Below the pieces are notes generated by a model. It made no database searches and was not told the origin of the DNA. It saw only the letters and a program-made list of their open reading frames with translations. A stretch of DNA of 64,000 bases. Origin: Areca catechu. Its lineage: Eukaryota; Streptophyta; Magnoliopsida; Arecales; Arecaceae. The stretch covers positions 66,200,748 to 66,264,747 of the forward strand of contig CM038038.1 of the NCBI GenBank assembly GCA_021397845.1, given 5' to 3'. Positions 9,057 through 20,403 of the stretch are shown here, piece after piece. Made by a program: the position numbers and the translations under genes. Every line of letters begins with the position of its first letter. The stretch's first letter is position 1.

Positions 9057-11200
9057 ATGGCAACCGCTAGTAGGTGCCCAGTCCATCGACCTAGGTAGCC
9101 AGGGCCGAGCGAGATCCAATCATCCATGACTCGAGAGCAGGTAGAGAACCTTAGAGTAGTGTACGGGATCCCCACCACTCTGCACCTCACGTTGCCAGGT
9201 AGAGAGGGGAGAGTGAACAACCCATTAGGGCCGGCCTGAGGTTCCCGCTGCATCCCTTCTTTGTAGAGGTCTTCCGGCACTATAGGGTAACCCCGGCACA
9301 GTTGACTCCGAATAGCATTCGGATCATCTGCTGCTTCATAGTATTGTGTCATAGGGCCGGATTTGAACTTAGGTTACCCCTTTTTGGCAATTTCTTCTTC
9401 TTAAAAAAGGACTTTTGGAGCCAGGAATGGTGGATGTTCAGTCCCCGTCCCAGCCAAAAAATCCTAAATTGTCTTCCGTCAGCCGTCCATGCATGGAAGG
9501 CCCGGTTTTTCTTCGTAAGTAGTCTTCAGCCCTGGGGTTTCGAGCCCTTGTGGAGGGAGCCGTGGGTGTGACTCCGAGAGGGAAGGTCGATCCTGATGGC
9601 TGACCAGGCCAATTACAATGAACTCAACGGAGCTGGTCCGACCGCGGCGTTTGAGCTACTGGGAGAAGACCGCCTTCACTGGGCAGGAATTAGCTCCCAG
9701 AGATTCTTAGGCAAGGGCTGATCTCCTTTCTCACAATTTGCCCTTCTGTCTCCATCGCTATTTTTTTCTCTTTGACTAACCCTGACCTTCTTTGCAATAG
9801 GAAGAGGGATGAGGAAGATAGACAAAGATAAGGTTGTTCAGCGGGCGGTGCGAAAAAGGTTCGCCCCAGAGTCGGCTCCAACGCTGATGGCTGAAAGACA
9901 AAAGAAGAAACGGGAGGAGAGACCGCCCGCACTGGTCATGGAAGTGGAGTCCGACCAGGACGACGCCCCTCTTACGGAGGTACAGGCCAGGAAGGCGTCT
10001 AGGGCATCCGGGGTTCCATCCACCGTCGGGGAGTCGGCCGCCTCACAAGAACAAGAGCGGTCAGACCTACCCAGTACAATGGTTACGTCAGCTTCGGCGC
10101 TTGTCATTCTCGGATACAGCAGGGCCCTCAGGGGGCAAAGGAAAAGGAGCGGTGGCAGAAGAGGCCGACGAGGAGGGGGACGAAGAAGGATCGGATGACG
10201 AGGTTTGCCAAGAGGAGTTCCAACACTGGAACGCTCTGGACCATCCCCGGAGAGCACGGAGCCTGCTCAGAGGGGCGATGACCGACTTCGATTGGGTGCG
10301 GTCAATCCAAAGGAACCTGAGTGATGTGGCGGTGGGGTCCTACCACAATCTCATAAGGGTAAGGCACTTCACTTAACCCTTTGCAACTTATTCGATTCTT
10401 TGCCCCACTTTCTCCCTTCTTCTTTCAGCTCTAACTTAGTCTTGTGCCCGCAGCTCCTCCACGACATTTCTTTGCTGGACGATGGTATCGGTCTAGTGAT
10501 CCATTCGGCCAAAACCTTCGCCAAAAGGGTGCAGGAGCTGGAGGCCACTCAGCCTGCCATGGAGGCAACTCAGGCCGCCCTGGAGGCATCCTTGAAGTCT
10601 GTGAAGGAGAAGTCGTCGGTCGCTTAAGTAGAGGTCGAATCATCGAAGGAGGCCCTGAAGGAGGTAGAGGGCCGACTGGCCGACCAGGAGGCCAGGCTGA
10701 AGAAGAAGAAGGCGAAAGTGGCCTCCCTCACACACCGACTGCAGGAAGAAGAGGGTCGGTTCCTGGAGGTCGACAAGAGAGCCCAGGTTGAAAGGGCCAT
10801 GGTGGTGCAGCTGTTGGCCTAGCTTGAGGAAGCCAGGGAGCAAGCCGCAAGGCAAGCCCAAGAGGCGGTGACGGTGTATAAGGCCTCCTCCGACTTCGAT
10901 GAGGAGGTCGAAGAGGCGGCATCGGACTTCTACCTGGAGGGCTACGACAACTGCGTGAAGAAGGTGGCCCTCCTTTTCCCGGAGCTAGACCAGTCGGGTA
11001 CGGAGCTGAAAGAGCCTACAGAAGAGGGAGAGCCCCAAGGCGAAGGGGAGGTGGAGGAGGCCAGGGTCGAGATAAAGGTAACCAGTGTCCCGGTCGAATC
11101 CCCTAGCGCCATTGTCTCGACCGTCCTTCCAGATATAGCAAACGGGGCAAAGTCGGGGCCCCCGATGCACCTTCCGTGGGTCCGACCTCGGGGTTTGTAA
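9057..11200 (+). pseudogene. TAT-1 antisense extra gene (putative gypsy-type transposon protein), with introns, broken
   Basis: The frame starts at ATG 9057. It shows a segment typical of the plant 'putative gypsy type transposon' family: FPLHPFF near 9250, then TPNSIRIICCFIVLCHRAGF (9302 on) and WWMFSPRPS. After a possible GC-AG intron (9711-9800) come a basic segment (9809 on) and an acidic segment (10140-10240). An intron with GTAAGG at 10359 and CAG ending at 10453 joins in phase 0 to a Glu/Ala-rich coiled coil (10454-10870) and a C-terminal domain with FYLEGYDNCVKKVALLFPEL. Frameshifts near 9240 and 10100 and stops at 10625 and 10820 break it. AATATAATGAAAG near 11237 could serve as polyadenylation signal. 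TAT-2 carries a homologue, also antisense. The function is unknown. Confidence 0.7.
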
Positions 11201-11595
11201 AGGTTCGACCCACCCTTTATAGGCATCTACTTTTGAATATAATGAAAGATGTTACCTTTGTCTTATGTATGTATGTGTTGGGCTTGATGTTCTCTCCAAA
11301 TTTTTCTAAGTCTTGTTAGTCGGCTTCTCAGTACCATAAGTTACTTTCTTTTTATTCCAAAATTTTTTTCAAGTAATTCCGGTCGGCTTTTCGAAGTCCA
11401 GTTCGAATAGTTAGGGAAACTTCCAAGTATTCTTGGTCGGCTTTTTGATGTCCGAAGCAGGAAGGTTGACAACTGTTTAGTTCAGACTCATGAACCAGGA
11501 GATTTGCTCTCGGTTTGCTTCGTCAGGTGGCTCAGGTTTGCCATCTGTTCATCGCGTGATCCCACCTAGGCCACGTGCGGTGATTGTCGACCAGA
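11201..11595 (-). other. TAT-1 non-coding interval between antisense gene and minisatellite
   Basis: No domain is recognisable on either strand. Two copies of a TTGGTCGGCTTTT-like motif (near 11382 and 11434) are visible. By position it is the 3' UTR of both the antisense gene and the sense-strand pol transcript. Confidence 0.4.
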
Positions 11596-12013
11596 GTTGG
11601 ACTCTCGGAATGGGCTGCCCTAGAGCCTCTGCCTACCGTGGTCGGACTTTCGGAATGGGCCGCCCTAGGGCCTCTATCGATCGGGGTTGGACTTTCGAAA
11701 TGGGCCACCCTAGGGCCTCTACTGACCGGAGTTGGACTTTCGGAATGGGTCGCCCTAGGGCCTCTGCCGACTGGGGTCGGACTTTCAGAATGGGCCGCCC
11801 TAGGGCCTCTACCGACCAGAGTCGGACTTTCGGAATGGACCGCCCTAGGGCCTAATCGACCGGAGTCGGACTTTCAGAATGGGCCACCCTAGGGCCTCTA
11901 CCGACCGGGGTCGGACTTTCGGAATGGGCCACCCTAGGGCCTCTGCCGACCGGAGTCGGACTTTCGGAATGGGCTGTCCTAGGATCTCTACCAACCGGAG
12001 TCGGACTTTCAGA
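11596..12013 (-). repeat. 45-bp minisatellite just after the TAT-1 pol stop, about 9.3 copies
   Basis: Plus-strand units read GGACTTTCGGAATGGGCCGC...CTCTGCCGACCGGAGTC. Copy starts are about 11596, 11641, 11686, 11731, 11776, 11821, 11865, 11910 and 11955, with a partial last copy. All units are 45 bp except the one starting at 11821 (44 bp). Because 45 is a multiple of three, the array stays open in several frames and mimics a 15-residue repeat protein; I do not count those frames as genes. Tandem repeats downstream of pol are known in Tat/Ogre elements. Confidence 0.92.
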
Positions 12014-12692
12014 GTGAGCATGAAGGAAACTGCAGACTTTATTGATAGTACTTGCGAAGATTGTCTACATTCCACGGGCGTGATATTTGCTGCCCATCCA
12101 ACTGCTCAAGCCGGTAGGTTCCAGGCCGGATTACTTCACTGACTCGATAGGGGCCCTCCTAATTAGGAGAAAGCTTTCCTTGCTCGGTCGGTCTTGAAAT
12201 CTCCGTCCTCCGCAAGACCAAGTCCCCAACCTGGAAGTTTCGTGCCTTAACCCTTGAATTGTAATATCGAGCCATCTTCTGCTAGTAAGCTGCCATCTTC
12301 ATGCTCGCTCGTAGCATGGTCTCCTTCAGCAAATCCAGGTCGGCTCTTCGCTTCTCCAAGTTGGTGGGCTCCGTGAGGTGGTCAACCCGCAGGGATTGCA
12401 AAGAGATTTCTACGGGAATGAACACCTCACTCCCGTAAGTCAAGTTGAACGGAATTTTCCTGGTTGCCATCCGAGAGATGGTCCGATATGCCCACAATAC
12501 AGAATAAAGTTCTTCCGCCCAAAGTCCTTTGGCCTCTAAAGATAATGCAATTTCGAACAAAGTTCTCCACCTTGGCTTCCATTATCTACGCCACTGCTTC
12601 TACCTCCACCCACTTGGTAAAGTAATCAATGGCCACGAGGAGGAATTTTCGTTGGCTAGACACTAGGGGAAAAGGTCCCAGGATGTCCATGC
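12014..12692 (-). pseudogene. TAT-1 integrase, C-terminal part, with core deletion
   Basis: On the minus strand 12692-12590 reads a Tat integrase core start (GMDILGPFP, DYFTKWVEVEA, IMEAKVENF). At about 12560 it jumps to KGLWAEELYSVLWAYRT, TPFNLTYGSE-like and PVEI segments, then the C-terminal domain ending with WNVDNLRKYY near 12030. The middle of the catalytic core, including the second Asp and the Glu of the DDE triad, is absent. About 90 codons are missing compared with what I know of the family. COP-1 inserted immediately upstream, with CATGC at 12688-12692. Confidence 0.8.
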
Positions 12693-14932
12693 TGTTGGGA
12701 ATTGTGTCCCAAAGCTAATCGCCTGGGTTGTAGGCGGTTGTGCTGAGTATTGTATTCATTTGTGAATTAATAAAATATTATTTTTGGCAGCTCATCATAT
12801 ATTGTATTTCCCTGAAATGAACTCTTTCCAAGTGATGAAGTCCTTAGGACTACACTGACTTCGATACAGAGAGGATGTATCGACTGGTCCTTAAACTCTG
12901 TTCACAACCAAAGGATATATTATACTGGACGGCAATATATTAAGTATAGGTTGTTACAGTTCACATCGTTTGGTTGTCCTCTTGACCAAATGAGTGTGGT
13001 GACACTGATGTGATTTGCAAGTGGGATATGTGATATCTCATTGAACATGACTCCGTGTAGCCCCTTTTTCTGCCAAAGGGAAACTCAAGATTGGATATGG
13101 GAATATGTGTCCCTCTGACCTGAGGTCATCACGGTAGCTTGCAAGCAACTCCCTGTGCTTTGGTGCCGGACTACCCGAATTTTTAATCCAGTGATGGAAG
13201 GTTTCTAGGTATGAGCAAGTACTTTTGGAGCAGCGATGGACCAAGATGGAATTGACCTGTCCAAACAATTTGGATTGAATGTCTCGCAGTGTCTCAATTT
13301 AGCAAATCCTCGGCCTGGGTAGTCCCAGTGAGGTGTCACTAGACTTGCGAGGTTGAGACACGTAGTGCACTGACTTAGTCTGGGTTGGCAGTCTAACCTC
13401 AGTCGTCCTGAGCATTAGAGGTCAAACGGATGAATTATACGGTAATCATATGCCAGAGGTTCGCTTTCTCTGGCATCTTCGACCTATCCGGACGCCGGGA
13501 CACATTGCTAGATGGTATCTTGTGCTGGTACTGGAATTGTTCCATTGCTACCGCCTAGGTTCGAACCTATGAGGTCACACGCCATAGAGGATAACTCCCT
13601 GATCTAGGTACCGGTATTTGATTAGGAATCATTTCGGTGATGGTTTGATTGAGCACATTGGGTTGACCTGTGTTCGGGTCAATCAGTTTTTGTTCGGTTT
13701 ATCAGGAATTTTTTTTTCTGGTTAACTAGGACTAAACCAAGCCTTCTGAAAATTAGATTTTGATCTAATTATATGGATGAACATTTTTTGAACCATTGGA
13801 TTTTTTTAAAACCTATTGATCAGGTTTTTTTGACCCTTTAAATCGATCATCACGGTGTGAATAGCAATGGGCGAACAGGGCTTTTGGGCATCCCCTCCTC
13901 TCTCCCATTTCACCACCATTTCGGCTGGATTTAAACTCGTTTAAAAGCCCTTCAATGCTTCGCTGCATTCGTTCCATATTCCAGCAGCTATTGCCGTCCT
14001 TTTGGCTCCCAATCCATCGGTTGTAAGCCTTGCATGGTGTTATAAATCCTGCAGCTTTTCTCTTCTGCAATGCTGAAAAAAAGTACAGAGAAACCGTCGT
14101 TGGGTTCTTATTCCTTTGAGTCTTAGTTTATCCTTTCACCATAGATCTTTGGGGTGGGTTTAGGCAATTGATTGGGAGAAAAACAATTCCATTTGTCTCT
14201 GTTTCTTGTGCTCATTGGAAGAAGAAGTACTAGCTCTGTTTGGAGAAACATTGCAGCAAAACAACATCACTTCTTCCCACCGTTCGAAGGTGTTTTCCGG
14301 CGACTAGCATCGCCTGAGAACCGGATCTGTGGATCCCCATGCATGTTCCCCCTCTAGAGAGTGCTCATTTGAGCACTTAAGAGCTGGATCAATGCTCTAG
14401 TTGCTATTTTGGTGTCCTGTTTTCGTTTTGCAGGTTTGCTGGAATTGCTGAACAAAAGGAGCTGTAAACCATGGCATTTCTTTATCCCTTTTGTTCTCTA
14501 TTCAAGGAAGAAAACATTCCCTTGCTGTTGGTGAAAGAAAGGAGAGCAAGCACTGGTTGTTTGGGTTTGGCCATTGTTGCTGTTGAAGCAAAGGAAAAAT
14601 AGAGCAAATCAAGCGCTGGAAGTAGACGACAAAGGGAATAAGTTTATTCCTGCAATTCCAGCACTATTCCAGACTTATTCCAAGCAGGAATAAGGTATTG
14701 TTTTTGAATTTTTTATTCATGCATGCGTAGATCTGAGTATTTAAAATATTTTATAAACATTACATGCCCATATTATAACATGTTTTAGTCTGCACATGCT
14801 TCCAGATCGTGTTAGATCCTGCGCGGAGCAGGTTTTTCCGCTGTGCATTTTAAAATTGTTTTAAAATACTTACCTACTCCCTGCTCTTGCATGCTTAGAG
14901 TAAGCACCTGTAAAAGCCCTATTTCACTTTCA
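12693..14932 (+). repeat. COP-1 5' LTR
   Basis: Length 2240 bp, TG...CA ends. A TATA-like TATAAATCC lies at 14041-14049 with a CT-rich stretch after it. A TTTATTCCTGCAATTCCAGC region near 14643 lies in the expected R/U5 part. Most differences I saw from the 3' LTR are C/T or G/A changes (for example ATTGTGTCC at 12703 versus ATTATGTCC at 20414), with a few short indels. Open frames inside (such as 14172-14357) occur in both LTRs and are not taken as genes. Confidence 0.93.
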
Positions 14933-14933
14933 G

Positions 14934-14950
14934 TGGTATCAGAGCCATGT
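14934..14950 (+). other. COP-1 primer-binding site (initiator tRNA-Met)
   Basis: TGGTATCAGAGCCATGT follows the LTR end after one base. TGGTATCAGAGCC is complementary to the 3' end of plant initiator tRNA-Met, the usual primer of copia elements. Confidence 0.93.
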
Positions 14951-16448
14951 TACAGGTGTAACATAATCTTGATGCATGTTTGATTAAAAATAGTTTAATC
15001 TACTTTTGTATCCTGATAGTACTTTTAGGAACCTAGTTAAGACCTTCACCATGACCGTGTATCTTTGACACGAAATGGATCATCTGTGTTGGTCTCTTCA
15101 GAAGGATCCTTTAAGGAAATCTTGGAATTAAAATTGTTTTATTTCAGATACTTTATTGGGCCATGAAATGTTTATAAAATAAAAATCTAGATATGATGCA
15201 TGATTTTTTTATGTAAAAAATTATTTTACATTGACATTTAATTAAAAGATGTTTTAATTAATTGTATGGCTTATTAAAATAAATTATTAGGTTTATGAAA
15301 TCTAATTTGACATGAATAAGCCATTCTGGGTTAAATTGGGTTAGTTTTCTAATTGGGTCCTTAACTGGGTTAGACCTAAGTTTAGTTGAACCGGATAAAA
15401 GAAAATTAATCAAAAGTTGATTAAGGTCCTTCTTTAGTACTATCTAAAAGTTAGATTAGTTGATCCATCCATCTAAAATGGATCCAATTAGTGGCTCAGT
15501 GGAAGCCCAAGTCTTTAGGCTAATCTGATCGAGTCTGGTAAACCGACTGGTGTCAAGGTAGGTTTGGCATTGTGATCATGGTTGTATGAGGATACCTCTT
15601 TCCTGGCCAACTTGGTTGGTGTCTTGGAAAGATGGTTAATGGCAGATATCACCCATGATCTCACCTACCTGGCTAGTCGAGTCGACCCGAATTGATTCGA
15701 AAAGCTCAATGACTCGAGTTAACCAATGTCACCCAGGTTGATCAGTCTAACTGATTTATAGGTGCCCATGGATCAATTGTTGAATTGATTCAACTCTCCT
15801 GGAAATTGATTCGTTCAGTGGGAGAAATTGATCCATTTCCTTGTCTTTTTCTTCTATCACAACTAAAAATCCTCTAAAATTATTAGGTCCTTAAAAGGAC
15901 TAAGTCAAGGTGTTGATAGTGTCTTAGCCTCCCATTAAGTCAGTTAGAAATGTGTCTACTAGCTTAGTGTGCATCGGTAGTTCCAAAGAACGAGTGTACA
16001 TCAGGCGACTGGAATTTTTATTTGATCGATGATGGTTCAGTGCAATCTCCTTAATGGGACCAGGTGGGCCGGCCAAAGTCGGGCTTGGTCTTTAGTTAGC
16101 TGGAAGCATTGGATTCATCATTTTAATGGTTGGACCTAACCAGAGACCCGCAATATAAGGCCCCAAGGCCGATTGGGATGTTCTCTGGGGCAAAATGAAA
16201 TACTGAAAATTGTTTAGGGAAGCAATTGGTTTATGAACCTACCTTTAGGCTCATATGGGTGAGCCGGCCAAAGTCGGGCTCATGCGAGGCCTATTGGATT
16301 TCAGTACCCATTTGAAAAAGTGTTTTCATGGATTGGAGTTAGAGGCTACCAATCCTAAAAAAATTAGTGGGAGAAACCTTTAGACTAAAGTCCAAGTCTT
16401 TTGCTTAAAATTAATTCACATACTTATGTGGTCTTGTTTTCTTTTCAG
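14951..16448 (+). other. COP-1 leader between primer site and gag
   Basis: This 1.5-kb stretch holds no convincing frame. A phrase GCCGGCCAAAGTCGGGCT occurs twice, at about 16071 and 16265. Purine-rich GTGGGAGAAA near 15819 and 16365 is also repeated. It is a long untranslated leader, as common in large plant copia elements. Confidence 0.65.
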
Positions 16449-19400
16449 ATGTCTTCAAACTTATCGCTTCGGTCACTTCTCGATAACGAGAAGTTGAAGG
16501 GTCATAACTTCGATAGTTGGTATCGAAGGTTAAGAATTGTTTTGGAGCATGAACAGATCCTCTATGTGATAACGGATCCGGTGCCTGAAATCCCTCCTGC
16601 TAATGCACGGAGTGCAGTCAGAGATGCTTACTTGAAGTGGGTTTCTGATCGGACTACTGTTCGTAGCATTATGCTTGCGGCTATGAATGACGAGTTCTGT
16701 CGCAAATTCAAGGAGGCCCAACCTGATGAAGTCCTTCAAAAGTTAAAGGAATCCTTCGGCACCCCGGATGATGTAGAACGGTACAAAGTGTCTTGTGCCA
16801 TCTACAACTCCAAGATGCCAAATGGTGGATCAGTCACTGATCATGTATTGTACATGATCGAGCTGATTGAAAAACTGGGCAAACTCGGATGCCCCTTGCA
16901 CGAGCAGCTCGGCAAGGATGCGATCCTGAATTCTCTTCCCTCCTCCTATCTTAACTTTCTTGATCATTATAGAATGAACAAGCCTGCAGTCAACTACCAT
17001 GGTCTTTAGGGGTTGCTGCAGACTTTCGAGAAAGACCACCAACTAAATAAGGGGGTGGTAAATTTAGTGGGAGGAAGTAGAGGTTGTCGTCCCTTTAAGA
17101 AAGGGAAAAAGAAAATAAATAAGAAGGGAAAGAAGGTGCTGAATGCTCCTGGCCCTAGTCAGACCAGGAAGTATAAGGCTGATCAGTCTTCTGCAGAGTG
17201 CTTCTACTGTAAGAAGAAGGGATACTGGAAGAGGAACTATCCTCTTTATATTGCGTCCCTTGATCCGAACAGGCCGAGGAAGCAGAAGTCTGCTGAACAA
17301 GGTATTTATATGATAAAACCTTGTAATTACTCAATTGTTGATACTACTAACTGGGTATTGGATACTGGTAGTCCAATTCATCTTTGTAATTCGTTACAGG
17401 GACTTCAAGTTAGCAGAAGATTTGAAGATGGAGAACAGTTTCTGAGCATCGAGAATGGAAATCGTGTTCCAGTACTGGTGGTCGGAGTCCTGCATCTTGT
17501 CTTTGAGTCTTGTACTGTCGAACTAGTCAACTGTCACTATTGTCATAGTTTCATTATGTGCATAATCTCTATAGGCCTTTTGGCCAATTATGGTTTTGAA
17601 CTATCAATAAAGGGAGATTTTTGCAATGTTATTTTGAATAACTCTGTGATAATGAAAGCTAGATTAAATAATGGCATATATGTACTATCAAGGCCTGTTA
17701 GTATAATGTACACTTCTAGCAAACACCCAAGGTTAGATAATGTCAACGATTTGTATTTTTGGCACTATAGGCTTGGTCATATTAACCATAATAGGATAAA
17801 CAAGATGCGAGGAGATGGACTCCTCGAGGTTAGTGATTCTGAATCACTGCCCACTTGTGAATCCTGTTTAGTTGGTAAAATGACCAAGTCACCTTTTTCT
17901 AGAAAAGGTGAACGAGCTACAGAACTTCTAAGTCTAATACATACTGATGTATGTGGATCGATGACAGTTAGTGCCAGAGGAGGATACAAATATTTCATTA
18001 CCTTTACAGACAACTTTTCAAGGTTCGGTTATGTCTTTTTAATGAGACATAAGTCTGAGTCGTTTGAAATGTTCAAACGATACCGTAATGAAGTAGAAAA
18101 GCAAACTGGAAAAAGTATTAAAACTCTTTGATCAGATCGAGGTGGTGAATACTTATCTAGTGCTTTTTTAACATATCTTGAGGAGAATGGAATTCTCTCT
18201 CAGTGGACTCCTCCAGGAACACCACAGTTGAATGGTGTGTCCGAAAGGAGGAATCGAACCTTGTTGGACATGGTTCGATCCATGATGGGTTTTGCAACTT
18301 TTCCGCTATCCTTTTAGGGATATGCGCTTCAGACAGCCTGTTACTTATTAAATGATGTTCCAAGTAAGTCTGTTGTCTCCACTCCGTATGAGATATGGAC
18401 TGGACGTAAACCCTCAATCTCACACCTTCGGGTCTGGGGTTGTCCAACTTATGTAAAGCGTTTAGACTCGGACAAACTTGGTCCTAGGTCTGATCGATGT
18501 TTATTTATTGGTTATCCTAAGGAAACCAAAGGATATTTCTTCTATTTGGAAAATGAACAAAAGGTGTTCTTTGGTCTTAGAGCTATCTTTTTGGAAAAGG
18601 AGTTTCTTGGAGAAGGAACTATAGCCTCTAAGATTGAACTTGATGAAGTTCATCCAATAGAAGAACCTACACACTCTAAGGACATCGTAGAACCGACTGT
18701 GATTGAATCACACCCAGAACCCATTAGGAGATCCGGTAGAATACCACGTCAGCCGGACAGATACTACGATTTCTTAGTCCGGGACGGCGATCCCATTGAG
18801 CTCGATGAGAATAATGAGGATCCGATCACCTATATGGATGCACTTCAAAGATCTGACTCTGAGGCATGGCTTGGAGCCATGTGATCCGAAATGGAGTCCA
18901 TGGAAATCAACAATGTTTGGACATTGGTTGATTCGCCTGAATGAATAAAACCCATCGGGTGTAAATGGATCTTCAAGAGGAAAAGGGGCGTAGATGGGAA
19001 GGTAGAGACCTATAAAGCCCGTCTGGTTGCCAAGGGGTATCGTCAGCGATATGGTATCGATTATGATGAGACTTTCTCCCCTATGGCAATGCTCAAGTCC
19101 ATTCGGATCATGCTTGCTTTGGCAGCATATTTTGATTATGAAATCTGGCAGATGGATGTCCGAACCACTTTCCTAAATGGGGAGCTGGAAGAGGTGGTGT
19201 ATATGATACAGCCTGAAGGGTTAACATCCACAGATGAATCAAAAGTATGCAAGTTGCAGAGGCCCATCTTTGGACTCAATCAAGCATCTCGAAGTTGGAA
19301 CTTACGGTTTGATAGGTGTATCAAATCGTATGGCTTCGTTAGGAATGGAGAAGAACCCTGCATCTATAAATGGGTTAATGGTTCTGTGATTGTATTTCTA

Positions 19401-20390
19401 GTACTGTATGTAGATGACATTCTCTTAATCGGGAATGATGTCACAGCATTACAAGAAATAAAGGTCTGATTATCATCTCAGTTCTCCATGAAGGACTTAG
19501 GTGAAACTTCTTACATACTAGGTATGAAGATCTATAGAGATAGATCTAAGAAGCTTTTGGGATTGTCCCAGTCTACGTACATTGACATCGTGCTGAAACG
19601 GTTCAGCATGGAAAATTCCAAGAAAGGCTATCTCCCGATAGGTTCTGGAATTACTCTTTCCAAGAAGGATTGTGTGACTCCTGAGGAAAGAGAGCGCATG
19701 AGTATAGTACCTTATGCTTCTGCAGTAGGCTCTATCATGTATTTTATGACTCGTACTAGACCAGACGTGGCATACTCACTAGGAGTAGTGAGCAGATACC
19801 AGTCTGATCTAGGTGAGGTGCATTGGAAGGTGGTTAAGTCCATCCTTAACTATTTAAGAAATACTAAAGATCAATGGCTGATTTATGGAGAACCTGACTT
19901 GAAACTTGTGGGGTACTCTGACTCTAGTTTCCAGTCAGATAGAGATGATAGCAAGAGTGTGTCAAGGTTTGTATTTACCTTGAACGGAGGAGCGATCTGC
20001 TGGAAAAGTTCCAAGCAGGCAACTGTTGCAGACTCGGTATGCGAAGCAGAATATATTGCAGCATCAGATACAGCAAAGGAAGCTGTATGGTTGCGGAAGT
20101 TCCTTGGAGAGCTAGGGGTGGCACCTTCCCTAGATGGTCCTGTTCCGGTGTACTGTAATAGCACTGGAACCATTACTCAAGCTAAGGAGCCTAAAGCTCA
20201 TCACCGTACCAAGCACATTCTGTGGCGCTACCACCTCGTACGAGAAATCATGGAACGAGGCGACATTAATCTTCTGAAGATCAATTGAAAAGAAAATCTG
20301 GCCGACCCCTTCACTAAAGCCCTCAGAATAAAAGAGTTTGACTATTGTAAATAGGAAATGGGTATTAGATACTCTTCTGATTGGCTTTAG
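16449..20390 (+). pseudogene. COP-1 gag-pol polyprotein, one frame with eight in-frame stops
   Basis: Starting at ATG 16449 (MSSNLSLRSLL; the upstream ATG at 16401 lacks gag similarity) one frame runs to TAG 20388 with no frameshift. Gag covers about 16449-17190. The zinc knuckle near 17200 reads CFYCKKKGYWKRNYP, so the His and last Cys of CCHC are both Tyr. Protease has WVLDTGSP near 17353. The integrase region has HYRLGHIN and the CESCLVGK zinc motif, then the core. RT has QMDVRTTFLNG and catalytic YVDD at 19407-19418. RNase H has CEAEYIAASD and ENLADPFTKAL. Stops: TAG 17007, TGA 18129, TAG 18315, TGA 18882, TGA 18942, TGA 19467, TGA 20286, TAG 20352. Six fit C-to-T or G-to-A changes of expected Gln, Arg or Trp codons. 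It is inactive. Confidence 0.93.
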
Positions 20391-20403
20391 TGCAAGTGGG
20401 AGT
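20391..20403 (+). other. COP-1 polypurine tract
   Basis: TGCAAGTGGGAGT directly precedes the 3' LTR start TGTTGGG. It is the expected plus-strand primer site. Confidence 0.8.

Noticed and set aside
11490..11892. Open frames of 100-120 codons with a 15-residue repeat
   Set aside because: They are translations of the 45-bp minisatellite in several frames, without a start context or domain.
11596..12013. CRISPR-like array
   Set aside because: Units are contiguous with no unique spacers, and the setting is a plant retrotransposon.
14172..14357. 61-codon frame present in both COP-1 LTRs (also 21888-22073)
   Set aside because: Short, LTR-internal, no domain; conserved only because the LTRs are copies.
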